From: Psychrobacter vallis
GTDB taxonomy: Bacteria > Pseudomonadota > Gammaproteobacteria > Pseudomonadales > Moraxellaceae
Reading direction: 5' to 3'
DNA: 64,000 bases
Assembly (NCBI RefSeq): GCF_904846715.1
Contig: NZ_CAJHBU010000011.1
Coordinates: 1-64,000 of the forward strand
The notes beneath the pieces are model-generated. The model did no database searches. It had not been told where the DNA came from and saw only the letters and a program-made list of their open reading frames with translations. Made by a program: the position numbers and the translations under genes. This document shows positions 48,098-57,401 of the stretch, in pieces. The stretch's first letter is position 1. Each line of letters starts with the position of its first letter.

Positions 48098-49141
48098 TTA
48101 ACAGCCAAGTTTACCTTCAGCTTCCAATGCCTTTTTGCTACGGATTGGGGCTGGGCAATCTTCGCCATAGTACTGGCGATCAGCGAAGTAACTTGAGCGT
48201 ACCATTGGGCCTGCCCAAATGCTAAAGAAACCAATCTTTTTGCCGTAATCCATATAACGCTGGAACTCATCTGGATGGACATAACGATCAACAGGCGCGT
48301 GGTTTTTACTTGGTTGCAAATATTGACCAACTGTAATCATATCAACGTTATGCGCTTTGAGATCGTCGAGTAGCGCATAGATCTCTTCTTCAGTCTCACC
48401 AAGGCCGACCATAAAGCCACATTTGGTGGCGATGTCAGGACGGCGCTCTTTATAAAGTTTGAGCAAGTCAAGTGAGTGCTGATAGTCAGAACCGGGACGA
48501 AAAGCCTTGTACAGACGAGGCACGGTTTCGATATTGTGGTTGAATACATCGGGCGCTGTTTCTGTCAGCAAATCCAAGGCAATATCCATACGACCACGGA
48601 AATCTGGTACTAGGATTTCAATCAAGCAGTTGGGGCTAAGGGCTCTTGATTCATTGAGTACTTCTACAAAATGAGCTGCGCCGCCATCTTTGAGATCATC
48701 GCGATCCACAGAAGTAATGACGGCATATTTAAGCTGTAAGCCTAAAATAGTCTCAGCAGTATGACGCGGTTCATCAGCATCTAGCGCGTTCGGGCGACCA
48801 TGTCCGACATCACAGAATGGGCAGCGACGCGTACAGATATCGCCCATAATCATAAAGGTCGCCGTACCATCAGCGAAGCACTGTGGCAGGTTGGGGCAAG
48901 CCGCTTCCTCACAGACGGTATAGAGCTTTTGCTCACGCAAGGTGGCTTTGATACGTGCCACTTCGGCTGGTGACGACATTTTTACCCGAATCCAATCTGG
49001 CTTTTTCTTGGCCTCGACGGTCGGGATGACTTTAATTGGGATACGTGCAACTTTATCGTAGCCGCGTAGCTTTTCGCCTTGAATGGCTTTTTTCGGTTTG
49101 ACCTTAGCAGCAGGCACATGGGTTTGTACGGCAGTTGTCAT
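48098..49141 (-). CDS. lipA: Lipoyl synthase
   Basis: A 347-residue radical SAM enzyme that inserts sulfur into octanoyl-protein to make lipoyl cofactors. The SAM cluster cysteines are C103, C107 and C110 in [13 protein letters not shown]; the auxiliary cluster uses C77, C82 and C88 in [12 protein letters not shown] plus the Ser of the C-terminal RSSY motif. The ~45-residue N-terminal Lys/Pro-rich leader is somewhat longer than in E. coli. No lipB is adjacent. A small AACCCTT/AAGGGTT hairpin lies just upstream of the start in the leader. Confidence 0.96.
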   Translation of the reverse strand: MTTAVQTHVPAAKVKPKKAIQGEKLRGYDKVARIPIKVIPTVEAKKKPDWIRVKMSSPAEVARIKATLREQKLYTVCEEAACPNLPQCFADGTATFMIMGDICTRRCPFCDVGHGRPNALDADEPRHTAETILGLQLKYAVITSVDRDDLKDGGAAHFVEVLNESRALSPNCLIEILVPDFRGRMDIALDLLTETAPDVFNHNIETVPRLYKAFRPGSDYQHSLDLLKLYKERRPDIATKCGFMVGLGETEEEIYALLDDLKAHNVDMITVGQYLQPSKNHAPVDRYVHPDEFQRYMDYGKKIGFFSIWAGPMVRSSYFADRQYYGEDCPAPIRSKKALEAEGKLGC

Positions 49142-49763
49142 AATAGAATTATCTCTTAACCCTTTATGGTATAAGGGTTTATGGAATTATCAGAATGTTT
49201 TATGAGTGGAAGTATTATAACAGAAATGTGGGCGTCAATTTTTAATCAATATTGTTAAGACTACTACGATTCGTCCGATGACCATAGTTTTAAATATCTA
49301 TATCAATATTTAACTCATTCAGTATATCTATGGCTGCACAAAATGCTTCTCGACTCTCTGCAACATTTGACCCGTTAAGAGTGGCGTTATGGATATAACC
49401 CCTAAAATCGAGTCACCAAGCCATTTTATCAAAACAGTGTTTGAGTGTTTTAGAGAAACATATAACCCTCATATGGTGTTTGTTTACGCTTAAAGCAAGT
49501 GCTCGTTGATAATAGAGACCAATTGACCAGCCGCTAAAAAAGCACATGCAATGATATTATTGATGGTACTATTTATATAATAAATATTCAATATGCCCCC
49601 TTTAAAACCGCTTTATGAGCCTTTTAAAGGCTTAGCCATTAACATTTAGAGTGTTTTAAGCTATGATTGCACGAATCATTATTTCATCTAGTACACAGAC
49701 GCAGGCGGTCATGCTGACTACCCACGTAATGTGCTAAATCTCCAACTGACGAGGACGACTATT
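49142..49763. promoter_or_regulatory. Divergent lipA-acnB regulatory region
   Basis: About 620 bases between divergent genes. Near lipA, AACCCTT and AAGGGTT (49158-49179) form a small leader hairpin. Nearer acnB, CCTTTAAAA (49599-49607) and TTTTAAAGG (49622-49630) make a 9-base perfect inverted repeat with a 14-base loop, about 135 bases before the acnB start. The acnB ribosome site is GAGGA at 49751-49755. The rest shows no clear structure. Confidence 0.55.
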
Positions 49764-52367
49764 GTGTTAGAAGCTTATCGTAAACATGTCGAAGAACGTG
49801 CTGAGCTAGGAACGGTTCCGCTACCACTGAACGAAAAACAAGTAGCAGAATTGGTTGAGCTATTAAAGAGTCCACCAGCAGGCGAAGACGCATTTTTGAT
49901 GAACCTGCTAGAAAACCGTATTCCTGCGGGCGTTGACCAAGCGGCTTATGTGAAAGCAGCATTTTTGGCAGCTATCTTAAAGGGTGAAGCATCATCTCCC
50001 CTTGTTAGTAAGCAAAAAGCCGTTCAAATCTTGGGCACGATGCAAGGTGGTTACAACGTTCAGCCATTAGTTGCGGCGCTGGATGATAAAGAAGTGGCAC
50101 AAGACGCTGCTGAAGCATTGAAGAAAACGCTATTGGTATTTGATGCATTTAATGACGTGACTGAAAAAGCAGAAGCGGGCAACACCATCGCAAAAGAAGT
50201 CGTGCAATCTTGGGCAGATGCTGAGTGGTTCTTGAACCGTGCTGCCGTACCAGAAAAAACAACGTACACCACGTTTAAAGTTACTGGCGAAACCAACACG
50301 GATGATTTGTCACCTGCGCAAGACGCGTGGAGCCGACCTGATATCCCATTGCATTCATTAGCCATGCACAAAAACTCTCGTGACGGCATCAATGCTGATG
50401 ACGAAGGCGTTGTTGGCCCAATGAAGCAAATCGAAGAGCTGAAAAAATTAGGCCATCAATTGGCTTATGTTGGTGATGTCGTCGGTACGGGTTCTAGCCG
50501 TAAGTCTGCAACCAACTCAGTATTGTGGCTCATGGGTGATGATATCCCTAACGTGCCAAACAAACGTGGCGGCGGTCTAGTATTGGGTAATAATATTGCT
50601 CCTATCTTCTTTAATACGATGGAAGATTCTGGCGCATTGCCAATTGAAAAAGTAGCCGTTGATAACCTAAACATGGGTGATGTGTTTGACATCTATCCGT
50701 ACGAAGGCAAAATCACTAAGCATGATTCTGATGAAGTGTTGTCTACGTTCAAATTGAACTCGCCAACGTTGCTAGATGAAGTTCGTGCTGGTGGTCGTAT
50801 TCCATTGATCGTTGGTCGTGGTTTGACCAATCGTGCTCGTGAATATATGGGTCTTGGACATTCAGATATCTTTGCTAAGCCAGAAGAGCCAGCCGATACT
50901 GGTAAAGGTTTCACGCTAGCGCAGAAAATGGTTGGTAAAGCTTGTGGTCTACAAGGCGTTCGTCCTGGTATGTACTGTGAGCCTAAGATGACAACAGTCG
51001 GCTCTCAGGATACAACGGGTCCAATGACACGTGATGAGCTAAAAGACTTGGCATGTTTGGGTTTCCAAGCAGACCTAGTCATGCAGTCATTCTGTCACAC
51101 GGCGGCTTATCCAAAGCCAGTTGACGTTGAGACTCAGCACACGCTACCTGACTTTATCATGAACCGTGGCGGTGTAAGCTTACGCCCAGGCGACGGTATC
51201 ATTCACTCATGGTTGAACCGTATGCTATTGCCAGATACCGTTGGTACTGGTGGTGACTCACATACGCGTTTCCCAATGGGTATCTCATTCCCAGCGGGTT
51301 CTGGTCTGGTTGCATTTGCTGCGGCGACTGGTGTGATGCCACTTGATATGCCTGAGTCTGTACGTGTCCGTTTCGTTGGTGAGCGTCAAGCGGGTATCAC
51401 GCTACGTGACCTAGTCCATGCGATTCCTTATCAAGCGATCAAAGAAGGTTTATTGACCGTTGATAAAAAAGGCAAAATCAACGAGTTCAATGGTCGTATT
51501 CTTGAAATCGAAGGTCTAGAAGACTTGACCGCTGAGCAAGCATTTGAGCTATCTGATGCCTCAGCTGAGCGTAGTGCGGCTGGTTGTACGATCACGCTAT
51601 CTGAAGCGTCAGTGACTGAGTACTTAAACTCAAACATCACGTTGCTCAAGTGGATGATCTCAGAAGGCTATGGCGATGCGCGTACGATCAGCCGCCGTAT
51701 TGAGCAAATGCAAGAGTGGCTAGCAAAACCAAGCCTACTACGTGCTGACGAAGATGCAGAATACGCTATCGATATGACGATTGATATGAGCACGATCAAA
51801 GAGCCAATTCTTTGCTGCCCGAACGATCCAGACGATGCAAAAACCTTGGCTGATGTCGCTGGTGATACCATTGATGAAGTGTTCATCGGTTCATGTATGA
51901 CTAACATCGGTCATTTCCGTGCTGCTGGTAAATTGCTACAAGACGTACCAGCAGGAAGCCTCAAGACTCGTCTATGGATTGCGCCACCAACCAAAATGGA
52001 TGCACGTCAGTTGATGGAAGAAGGCTATTACAACATCTATGCACAAGCCGGCGCTCGTACTGAAATGCCAGGTTGTTCACTATGCATGGGTAACCAAGCA
52101 CGTATCGCACCGAAGTCTACTGCGGTATCGACCTCAACTCGTAACTTCCCGAACCGTCTCGGTCAAGGCGCTAACGTATACCTAGCATCTGCAGAGCTTG
52201 CAGCCGTAGCAGCGGTACTTGGTAAATTGCCAACCAACGAAGAATATCAACAGTACGCTGGCATGCTTGATAGCATGGGCGAGGAAGTGTATCAGTATAT
52301 GAATTTCGATCGTATGGAAGACTATACTGAAGAAGCAGATAAAATTAACGTTGCTCAGTTGACCTAA
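49764..52367 (+). CDS. acnB: Aconitate hydratase B
   Basis: An 867-residue AcnB that interconverts citrate and isocitrate (and 2-methylisocitrate) in the TCA and methylcitrate cycles. The [4Fe-4S] cysteines lie in [18 protein letters not shown] and in [16 protein letters not shown] start at the GTG at 49764 ([17 protein letters not shown] 8 bases upstream), which matches the E. coli N-terminus and length (865); a longer in-frame start at 49731 is unlikely. AcnB family members can also bind mRNA when iron is low. It has its own terminator. Confidence 0.97.
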   Translation: MLEAYRKHVEERAELGTVPLPLNEKQVAELVELLKSPPAGEDAFLMNLLENRIPAGVDQAAYVKAAFLAAILKGEASSPLVSKQKAVQILGTMQGGYNVQPLVAALDDKEVAQDAAEALKKTLLVFDAFNDVTEKAEAGNTIAKEVVQSWADAEWFLNRAAVPEKTTYTTFKVTGETNTDDLSPAQDAWSRPDIPLHSLAMHKNSRDGINADDEGVVGPMKQIEELKKLGHQLAYVGDVVGTGSSRKSATNSVLWLMGDDIPNVPNKRGGGLVLGNNIAPIFFNTMEDSGALPIEKVAVDNLNMGDVFDIYPYEGKITKHDSDEVLSTFKLNSPTLLDEVRAGGRIPLIVGRGLTNRAREYMGLGHSDIFAKPEEPADTGKGFTLAQKMVGKACGLQGVRPGMYCEPKMTTVGSQDTTGPMTRDELKDLACLGFQADLVMQSFCHTAAYPKPVDVETQHTLPDFIMNRGGVSLRPGDGIIHSWLNRMLLPDTVGTGGDSHTRFPMGISFPAGSGLVAFAAATGVMPLDMPESVRVRFVGERQAGITLRDLVHAIPYQAIKEGLLTVDKKGKINEFNGRILEIEGLEDLTAEQAFELSDASAERSAAGCTITLSEASVTEYLNSNITLLKWMISEGYGDARTISRRIEQMQEWLAKPSLLRADEDAEYAIDMTIDMSTIKEPILCCPNDPDDAKTLADVAGDTIDEVFIGSCMTNIGHFRAAGKLLQDVPAGSLKTRLWIAPPTKMDARQLMEEGYYNIYAQAGARTEMPGCSLCMGNQARIAPKSTAVSTSTRNFPNRLGQGANVYLASAELAAVAAVLGKLPTNEEYQQYAGMLDSMGEEVYQYMNFDRMEDYTEEADKINVAQLT

Positions 52368-52410
52368 TCCTGATTGATGCTTAAGTTAAACGTTTTTAAG
52401 TCTTAAAAAT

Positions 52411-52445
52411 AAACCCCGTATCATAGTGATGCGGGGTTTTTTGTC
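52411..52445 (+). terminator. Terminator after acnB
   Basis: The stem AACCCCG..ATCA pairs with TGAT.CGGGGTT around TAG, followed by TTTTTT, starting 44 bases past the acnB stop. Confidence 0.92.
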
Positions 52446-52569
52446 AATTATTAAAAAATTAGATATTAGTTTGCTTGTTAGGTAAGAAGTAAATTAGTAA
52501 GATTAGAGCCAAAATGTTTCATCTACTCGGAAAATAATAAACAGCCAAATTTTTGCAAAGGATACTTGT

Positions 52570-53379
52570 GTGAACAATGAAGACAGAAAGGTTTATGAGA
52601 TTGTTAACCAGTATTATTATGATATTGAGTCAAGTAAAATATATTTTGGTACTTTTAGGATATGGAAGCTAAGACAAGGAAGGTTATGGAGCTGTTTAGC
52701 TCTGATTTTTTGTGCTTTTTTAGCTGTATCGAGTATTTTTATTATAATTTTAAATGCAATGAACCTATTAGAAGCAGGTAGTAATACTCATATTCTGGCA
52801 TCAAGCTATATTATATGGGTTGTTTATATTTTATCTCTTCTGTTGTATGTTGGATGCTTCATCCATATTGAAGATAAAAAACTTGGTATCCTGAAGAGGA
52901 GGTACAATAAAGAAAAACTAGTTGACATCCAACAGGTTTGGATTAAAGAAAACCTTCCTTCTAATATAAATAAAAAAATATTGATTGATAAAATAGTTGA
53001 CTGGGAAAATACTCATAGATTATTGCTATTTTATAGCAACGAATTTCACACAACAGGAAAGATATTTCAAAGCTCTCACTTTAGCGCATTTTTTAAAGTT
53101 ATCTTATCAGTATTCCCAATCATAATATCTGTCAATATTTTAAATGGGATTAGTTTTGAAGAGTTCTCGGTAGAGAATCCGATAACCTATTTGACTTTTG
53201 TAGTTTACGCAATTGTTTTTATTGCAATGATTGGATTTACTTATAGTTCATTAAAGCCACCTTTCGAAAGACTACTATGCCATATTGATGGTAATAAGAG
53301 CAAAAGGGCTTACCGATTTAATATATTTAATAGAATGCTATCAAACCATATAACGATAAAAGAATTAAACGAATCTTAG
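52570..53379 (+). CDS. Orphan four-helix membrane protein, AT-rich
   Basis: A 269-residue protein from a GTG start at 52570 with AAAGGA 7 bases upstream. Four membrane helices fall in two pairs (about 42-62, 80-97; 170-190, 205-225), with cytoplasmic segments rich in Lys and a charged C-terminus. The gene is visibly more AT-rich than its neighbours, with codons such as ATA and AGA frequent, suggesting recent acquisition. I recognise no family motif. It stands alone between the acnB terminator and the PACE exporter gene. Confidence 0.7.
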   Translation: MNNEDRKVYEIVNQYYYDIESSKIYFGTFRIWKLRQGRLWSCLALIFCAFLAVSSIFIIILNAMNLLEAGSNTHILASSYIIWVVYILSLLLYVGCFIHIEDKKLGILKRRYNKEKLVDIQQVWIKENLPSNINKKILIDKIVDWENTHRLLLFYSNEFHTTGKIFQSSHFSAFFKVILSVFPIIISVNILNGISFEEFSVENPITYLTFVVYAIVFIAMIGFTYSSLKPPFERLLCHIDGNKSKRAYRFNIFNRMLSNHITIKELNES

Positions 53380-53522
53380 CAGTGCTAGAGACAGAAATAC
53401 TGACTTTAATAGTTAGCATCTAAAAAATTTATATTCATCTTAATTTGTAAGAGTGAGTAACGAAACACCATAGAAAATGGAAATACTAAAAATTATTTGC
53501 TCAATAGGTAGCCTGCTATAAG

Positions 53523-53640
53523 CTGATTGTATACGCGATCTTCTGTATAATATAAATGCAGGCGGAAACCGTGGCTCTGCATTTTACCTCTCTTTTCTAT
53601 CTCGGGACGGACCGATACTTTGATATGCACTTTTTTGTTT
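53523..53640 (+). promoter_or_regulatory. Promoter and structured leader upstream of the PACE exporter
   Basis: TATAAT at 53546-53551 is a good -10 box, though no strong -35 is seen. About 3-8 bases downstream begins a hairpin of AAATGCAG (53554-53561) with CTGCATTT (53577-53584), with CGG-AAA-CCG inside. It would sit at the very 5' end of a ~110-base leader. I do not recognise a known riboswitch. Confidence 0.45.
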
Positions 53641-53668
53641 AAATACAGGTGCTTTGGAGTTTTGGTTG

Positions 53669-54112
53669 ATGATTACTTTATCACCGTTCAAACGTCGTAT
53701 TGTCTACGTGATTGTATTCGAGATTATCGCAATTATCTCTTCTACCTTTGTATTAATGAAGCTCAGCGATAGTGATGCAGCAGAATCCTTACCTGTTGCT
53801 ATGATGGTATCGCTGGCTGCCATCATTTGGAACTTTGTATACAACACCGCTTTTGAAACTTGGGAAGAGCGCAGGCAGATAGCAGAGCGTACACTGCTGA
53901 TTCGTAGTGTTCATGCGTTGATATTTGAAGTCGGTCTGGTGTTGATCTGCTTACCGCTATACATGATTTGGTATGATGTTGGCTTGATCCAAGCATTTAT
54001 AATGGAAGCCGCTTTACTCGTATTTTTCTTGATTTATAACTTTGTGTTTACCTTTATCTTTGACAAGGTATTTACCTTACCTTATCACTATAAGTCAGCA
54101 TCTGCTTCTTAA
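53669..54112 (+). CDS. PACE-family efflux transporter
   Basis: A 147-residue inner-membrane protein with four helices in two repeats: LSPFKRRIVYVIVFEIIAII and RTLLIRSVHALIFEVGLVLI, each starting with Arg and containing the family Glu in a helix. This is the proteobacterial antimicrobial compound efflux pattern (AceI-like). Members export chlorhexidine or short diamines. The ATG at 53669 follows GGAG at 9 bases; a TTG at 53654 is less likely. A structured leader precedes it and a terminator follows. Confidence 0.88.
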   Translation: MITLSPFKRRIVYVIVFEIIAIISSTFVLMKLSDSDAAESLPVAMMVSLAAIIWNFVYNTAFETWEERRQIAERTLLIRSVHALIFEVGLVLICLPLYMIWYDVGLIQAFIMEAALLVFFLIYNFVFTFIFDKVFTLPYHYKSASAS

Positions 54113-54127
54113 CCACAGACATAAACG

Positions 54128-54161
54128 AAAAAAGGGCTACCATATTGGCAGCCCTTTTTTT
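54128..54161. terminator. Terminator between PACE and enoyl-CoA hydratase genes
   Basis: The stem AAAAGGGCTACC / GGCAGCCCTTTT around ATATT, with an A run before and a T run after; it serves two convergent genes. Confidence 0.9.
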
Positions 54162-54231
54162 GATGCTATGAATAGTGAATTATCTGGTTAAGAATAGGTT
54201 CAGCGGCCAAATTGAACAGCCTATTACCCAG

Positions 54232-55029
54232 TTATCTCCCCTGATAAACTGGCTTTCGCTTTTCCATAAACGCCGTAATGCCTTCTTTAAAGTCATCCGT
54301 GGCCGCCATCATGTTTTGTTGTTCAACTTCCATGTCCAGCGCTTCATTCAATCCACCAAAGGCATGAACATTAATCATATGTTTCATTGATGCCAAGGCT
54401 TTACCGGGTAGTTGGCTTAAGCGCGTTGCTAATGCTTGGACAGTTGCGTCTAGTTCATCTGCGCTCACGACAGTATTTACTAAGTTTAAGCGTGCCATAT
54501 CATCTGCTTTAATTTTGTCACCGAGCATGACGAGTTCAGTCGTTTTGGCAGCGCCAACCAGTTGATTCAATAAATAAATACCACCAGCATCTGGTATCAG
54601 ACCAATATTGACAAAGGCTTGGACAAATTTTGCATTGTCCGCAGCGATACGAAAGTCACAAGTCAATGCCAAATTCATACCTGCACCAGCGACAGCACCT
54701 TCCAATTTTGCAATAATCGGTTTATGAATATGCCGTAGCTTTAAGCTCACTTCAGCTACTTGACGCAGCATAAAATCAAGCTTCGCCACCAATGCCTCAG
54801 ACGACATACCGTTTTCAAGCATTTCACCGATATGACCGCCACTAGAGAAATTATTGTTTGATCCCTGTAGCACGATAACCCGCACGTCTGCATCTTTGTC
54901 AGCTTGATCGAGGGCATCCATAATTGCATTTTTTAATGGCGTGCTAAAGGCGTTCAGCGTCTTGGGATCGTTCATGGTAATGGTGGCAATATGGTTTTCG
55001 CTTTGATACTCGACTAGAGAGAGTGACAT
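54232..55029 (-). CDS. Enoyl-CoA hydratase/isomerase family protein, PaaG-like
   Basis: A 265-residue crotonase-fold enzyme acting on acyl-CoA. Oxyanion-hole segments NNFSSGGHIGEML and EGAVAGAGMNLALTCDFRIA are present. At the usual hydratase glutamate position (QPEI in true hydratases) the sequence is QAFV, and IGLIPDAGGIYLL supplies an Asp as in PaaG-type isomerases. So it is more likely an isomerase of the phenylacetate-CoA ring-epoxide or enoyl type than a standard hydratase. No paa genes are nearby. Confidence 0.87.
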   Translation of the reverse strand: MSLSLVEYQSENHIATITMNDPKTLNAFSTPLKNAIMDALDQADKDADVRVIVLQGSNNNFSSGGHIGEMLENGMSSEALVAKLDFMLRQVAEVSLKLRHIHKPIIAKLEGAVAGAGMNLALTCDFRIAADNAKFVQAFVNIGLIPDAGGIYLLNQLVGAAKTTELVMLGDKIKADDMARLNLVNTVVSADELDATVQALATRLSQLPGKALASMKHMINVHAFGGLNEALDMEVEQQNMMAATDDFKEGITAFMEKRKPVYQGR

Positions 55030-55354
55030 CGTAGATTTCCTTATTTTGAAAGACCGTTTTAAATGCGTGTGTTAAATTTTATAAAAAATGATGGTAATAA
55101 AGAACGCAATGCTGATTACTATAGCAGCTTGCAATGATTATAAAAGTGAGTTTTGTGGGCGCTTGAGGCACATCAAAATGCTGTTTAAATGCTTTAAATC
55201 GCAGTACAGATTATAGTGATTAATTGACTAAAGGCGGATGAGTCACAAAAAGGGTATTCGGTAGCGTATTAATGGATTATGCTAATAGACAAGCTGAGCG
55301 TGACAGAATGACATCATGCAATGCGTCAATCTTTAATCAAACAAGGAAGTGGTT
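55030..55354. other. Divergent intergenic region
   Basis: About 325 AT-rich bases between the enoyl-CoA hydratase family gene and the rightward hydrolase. It must hold both promoters; I see no repeat or operator. Confidence 0.5.
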
Positions 55355-56167
55355 ATGCCAACGATAAAAATTAACGATGTCGATATCTATTATGAAGACA
55401 GCGCGCCAAATGAGCTGCAAAAGCCAGTGATGGTGTTTGCCCATGGCCTGTTATGGAACACGCGGATGTATGATAAGCAAGTTGCGCATTTTCAAGAGGA
55501 CTATCGTTGTATCGCTTTTGATTTCCGCGGACAAGGACAGTCGCAGATTACCAAATCAGGTTATGACATGGAGACATTAACGGAGGATGCGCTGGGGTTG
55601 CTGGAAGCACTTGAGATCGATAAATGTCACTTTGTTGGATTATCCATGGGCGGCTTTATCGCACAGCGCATTGCAATTAAGCGTCCTGAGTTGCTGCTGT
55701 CGCTCACGCTTTTAGAAACGTCCGCTGACCCCGAAGATCCCAAAAACGTGCCGCAATATCGCAAGCTGGTCAAAGCCATTCGCTGGTTGGGTATTAAGCG
55801 CGTGAGCAGTAAGGTTATGCCTATTATGTTCGGCAGTACTTTTTTAGCAGATAACTTGCGTAAATCTGATCGTAAACAATGGCTCACGATGCTACAAGGC
55901 AATCGCAAAGGTGGCGTGATTCAGGCGACGATGGGTGTCATTGAGCGGTCAGGCACTTATGAGCAGCTGGGTGATATCACCACACCGACCCTCATCATCG
56001 TGGGTGATGAAGATGCAGCCACGCCTTACGCGAAGTCTGAGCGTATGCATTTTGCGATTGCAGGCTCAAAGCTTGCGGTTATCAAAGGCGCTGGTCATAC
56101 GTCGACAGTCGAGGAGCCAGAACAAGTCAATCGAGTGATACGTCAGTTTTTAGAAAATTGCGTTTAG
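55355..56167 (+). CDS. Alpha/beta-fold hydrolase
   Basis: A 270-residue hydrolase of the 3-oxoadipate enol-lactonase/epoxide-hydrolase-like group: FAHGLLWNTRMYDKQVAHF (oxyanion loop), nucleophile elbow VGLSMGGFIAQ, acid in VGDEDAATP and the His in GAGHTSTVEEPEQV. The ATG at 55355 follows AAGGA at 7 bases; a GTG two codons earlier is too close to it. The substrate is unknown. It ends at a strong hairpin. Confidence 0.88.
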   Translation: MPTIKINDVDIYYEDSAPNELQKPVMVFAHGLLWNTRMYDKQVAHFQEDYRCIAFDFRGQGQSQITKSGYDMETLTEDALGLLEALEIDKCHFVGLSMGGFIAQRIAIKRPELLLSLTLLETSADPEDPKNVPQYRKLVKAIRWLGIKRVSSKVMPIMFGSTFLADNLRKSDRKQWLTMLQGNRKGGVIQATMGVIERSGTYEQLGDITTPTLIIVGDEDAATPYAKSERMHFAIAGSKLAVIKGAGHTSTVEEPEQVNRVIRQFLENCV

Positions 56168-56176
56168 CCTTACATG

Positions 56177-56213
56177 AAAAGACCGCTATCACATCATGAT
56201 GGCGGTCTTTTTT
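56177..56213. terminator. Terminator between hydrolase and ter operon
   Basis: The stem AAAAGACCGC/GCGGTCTTTT with inner ATC/GAT pairing; it serves the rightward hydrolase and the convergent leftward ter operon. Confidence 0.9.
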
Positions 56214-56252
56214 GCACAATTTTTGTCATTATAGTGACTAACTATGGGGTCG

Positions 56253-57338
56253 TTACAATAGTGAGCTGTAATCACTATTACCATCATCAATGGTTCCAAA
56301 CACTTCCGCTCGATTGACAATTTCTGCTGCCCAAGCGCGATGCGTGGCTGGCTCTAGCATGGTGTTGTTGTATTTGAATACCGCTTTGGCCTCACTGTGG
56401 AGGATTGCTTGCGCTTCGTCTAAGGTACTTAATGGGACACAATACGCTTGTTGTACCAATGCGATTTGGCTGGGATGAATGACGGTTTTACCGACCAGCC
56501 CCAAGCTGACATCACGAGTCAATTCTTGCATAAATAACGTGGGCTGATCTAAGTATTCAAAAACTGGCGCGGTTAAATAAAAGCCATGCGGCACAAAACA
56601 GCCAAGTAGCTGGTAGGCAAGCGTACCGATAGGGGTGTCATAGACGATGCTGTTTTTAGGACGTCGCAAACGCAGAGTAGCAAACAAGTCATTGCCGCCA
56701 ATACGCAGTGCAAAGATTGGCTGACTAAAAGCTTCTTTAAAGCCAATGGCCAGCTCTTGGTTGTGATGCGGATTAAAGAATGCAGCCGTCTCGAGTGTCG
56801 GCATGAGCAACTGATCATTACTTAGATTCTGACACGCCATTCGCCAATCAGATAAACTGCACATATCAACTTTTGGCATGACGAAACCATCGATAAGATC
56901 AATGTGGGCATAGTCAGCCAGTTGCTGTAGCATTGCGGGATTGCGTGGGCGTATGAATACTAACGGACGGGTCGGATTGTGGGCTTGCTGCTCTGGCTGA
57001 AGTCCAGCTTTTCTCGACGGCACATTGATACTGTCGGCGTGATCGGCCCACGTATGGAGCAGCGTCTGTAAGCGCGCAAGTGCCAAATTGACATCATTAT
57101 GACTGACAGCATCTTCTAGACAGATAATAATACTATTAATCGTCGGAAGTTTGTCACGCTTAACGACTTGCCAAATGTCTTGGCGAGTCGCAGGCATATA
57201 AAGGCTAGCACCAAGCTGATAAGGATGATGAGTGTGCAGTTTGACCATCTCATGACGCTCAGTAATCAGATGTGCATAAGACTGAGTATAATGATAAAGG
57301 TTTGATTCGTGGTTTAGCATATCTGACATAGTCGGCAT
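56253..57338 (-). CDS. HpcH/HpaI aldolase/citrate-lyase-like protein of the ter operon
   Basis: A 361-residue CitE-type TIM-barrel protein. IICLEDAVSHNDVNLAL carries the metal-binding acidic residues, VFIRPRNPAML the phosphate or acid contact, and IDLIDGFVMPKVDM a second family block. In Ter-associated gene clusters such a lyase is part of a predicted pathway to a nucleoside-like metabolite (proposed by Anantharaman, Iyer and Aravind). It is last in the leftward operon, 63 bases after the StiP-like gene. The exact reaction is unknown. Confidence 0.85.
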   Translation of the reverse strand: MPTMSDMLNHESNLYHYTQSYAHLITERHEMVKLHTHHPYQLGASLYMPATRQDIWQVVKRDKLPTINSIIICLEDAVSHNDVNLALARLQTLLHTWADHADSINVPSRKAGLQPEQQAHNPTRPLVFIRPRNPAMLQQLADYAHIDLIDGFVMPKVDMCSLSDWRMACQNLSNDQLLMPTLETAAFFNPHHNQELAIGFKEAFSQPIFALRIGGNDLFATLRLRRPKNSIVYDTPIGTLAYQLLGCFVPHGFYLTAPVFEYLDQPTLFMQELTRDVSLGLVGKTVIHPSQIALVQQAYCVPLSTLDEAQAILHSEAKAVFKYNNTMLEPATHRAWAAEIVNRAEVFGTIDDGNSDYSSLL

Positions 57339-57401
57339 CGTGAATAGTGAGTGGTTATAAAAGGTAAAATATATGTATCATTGATTTTAATATAGCAAAA
57401 A

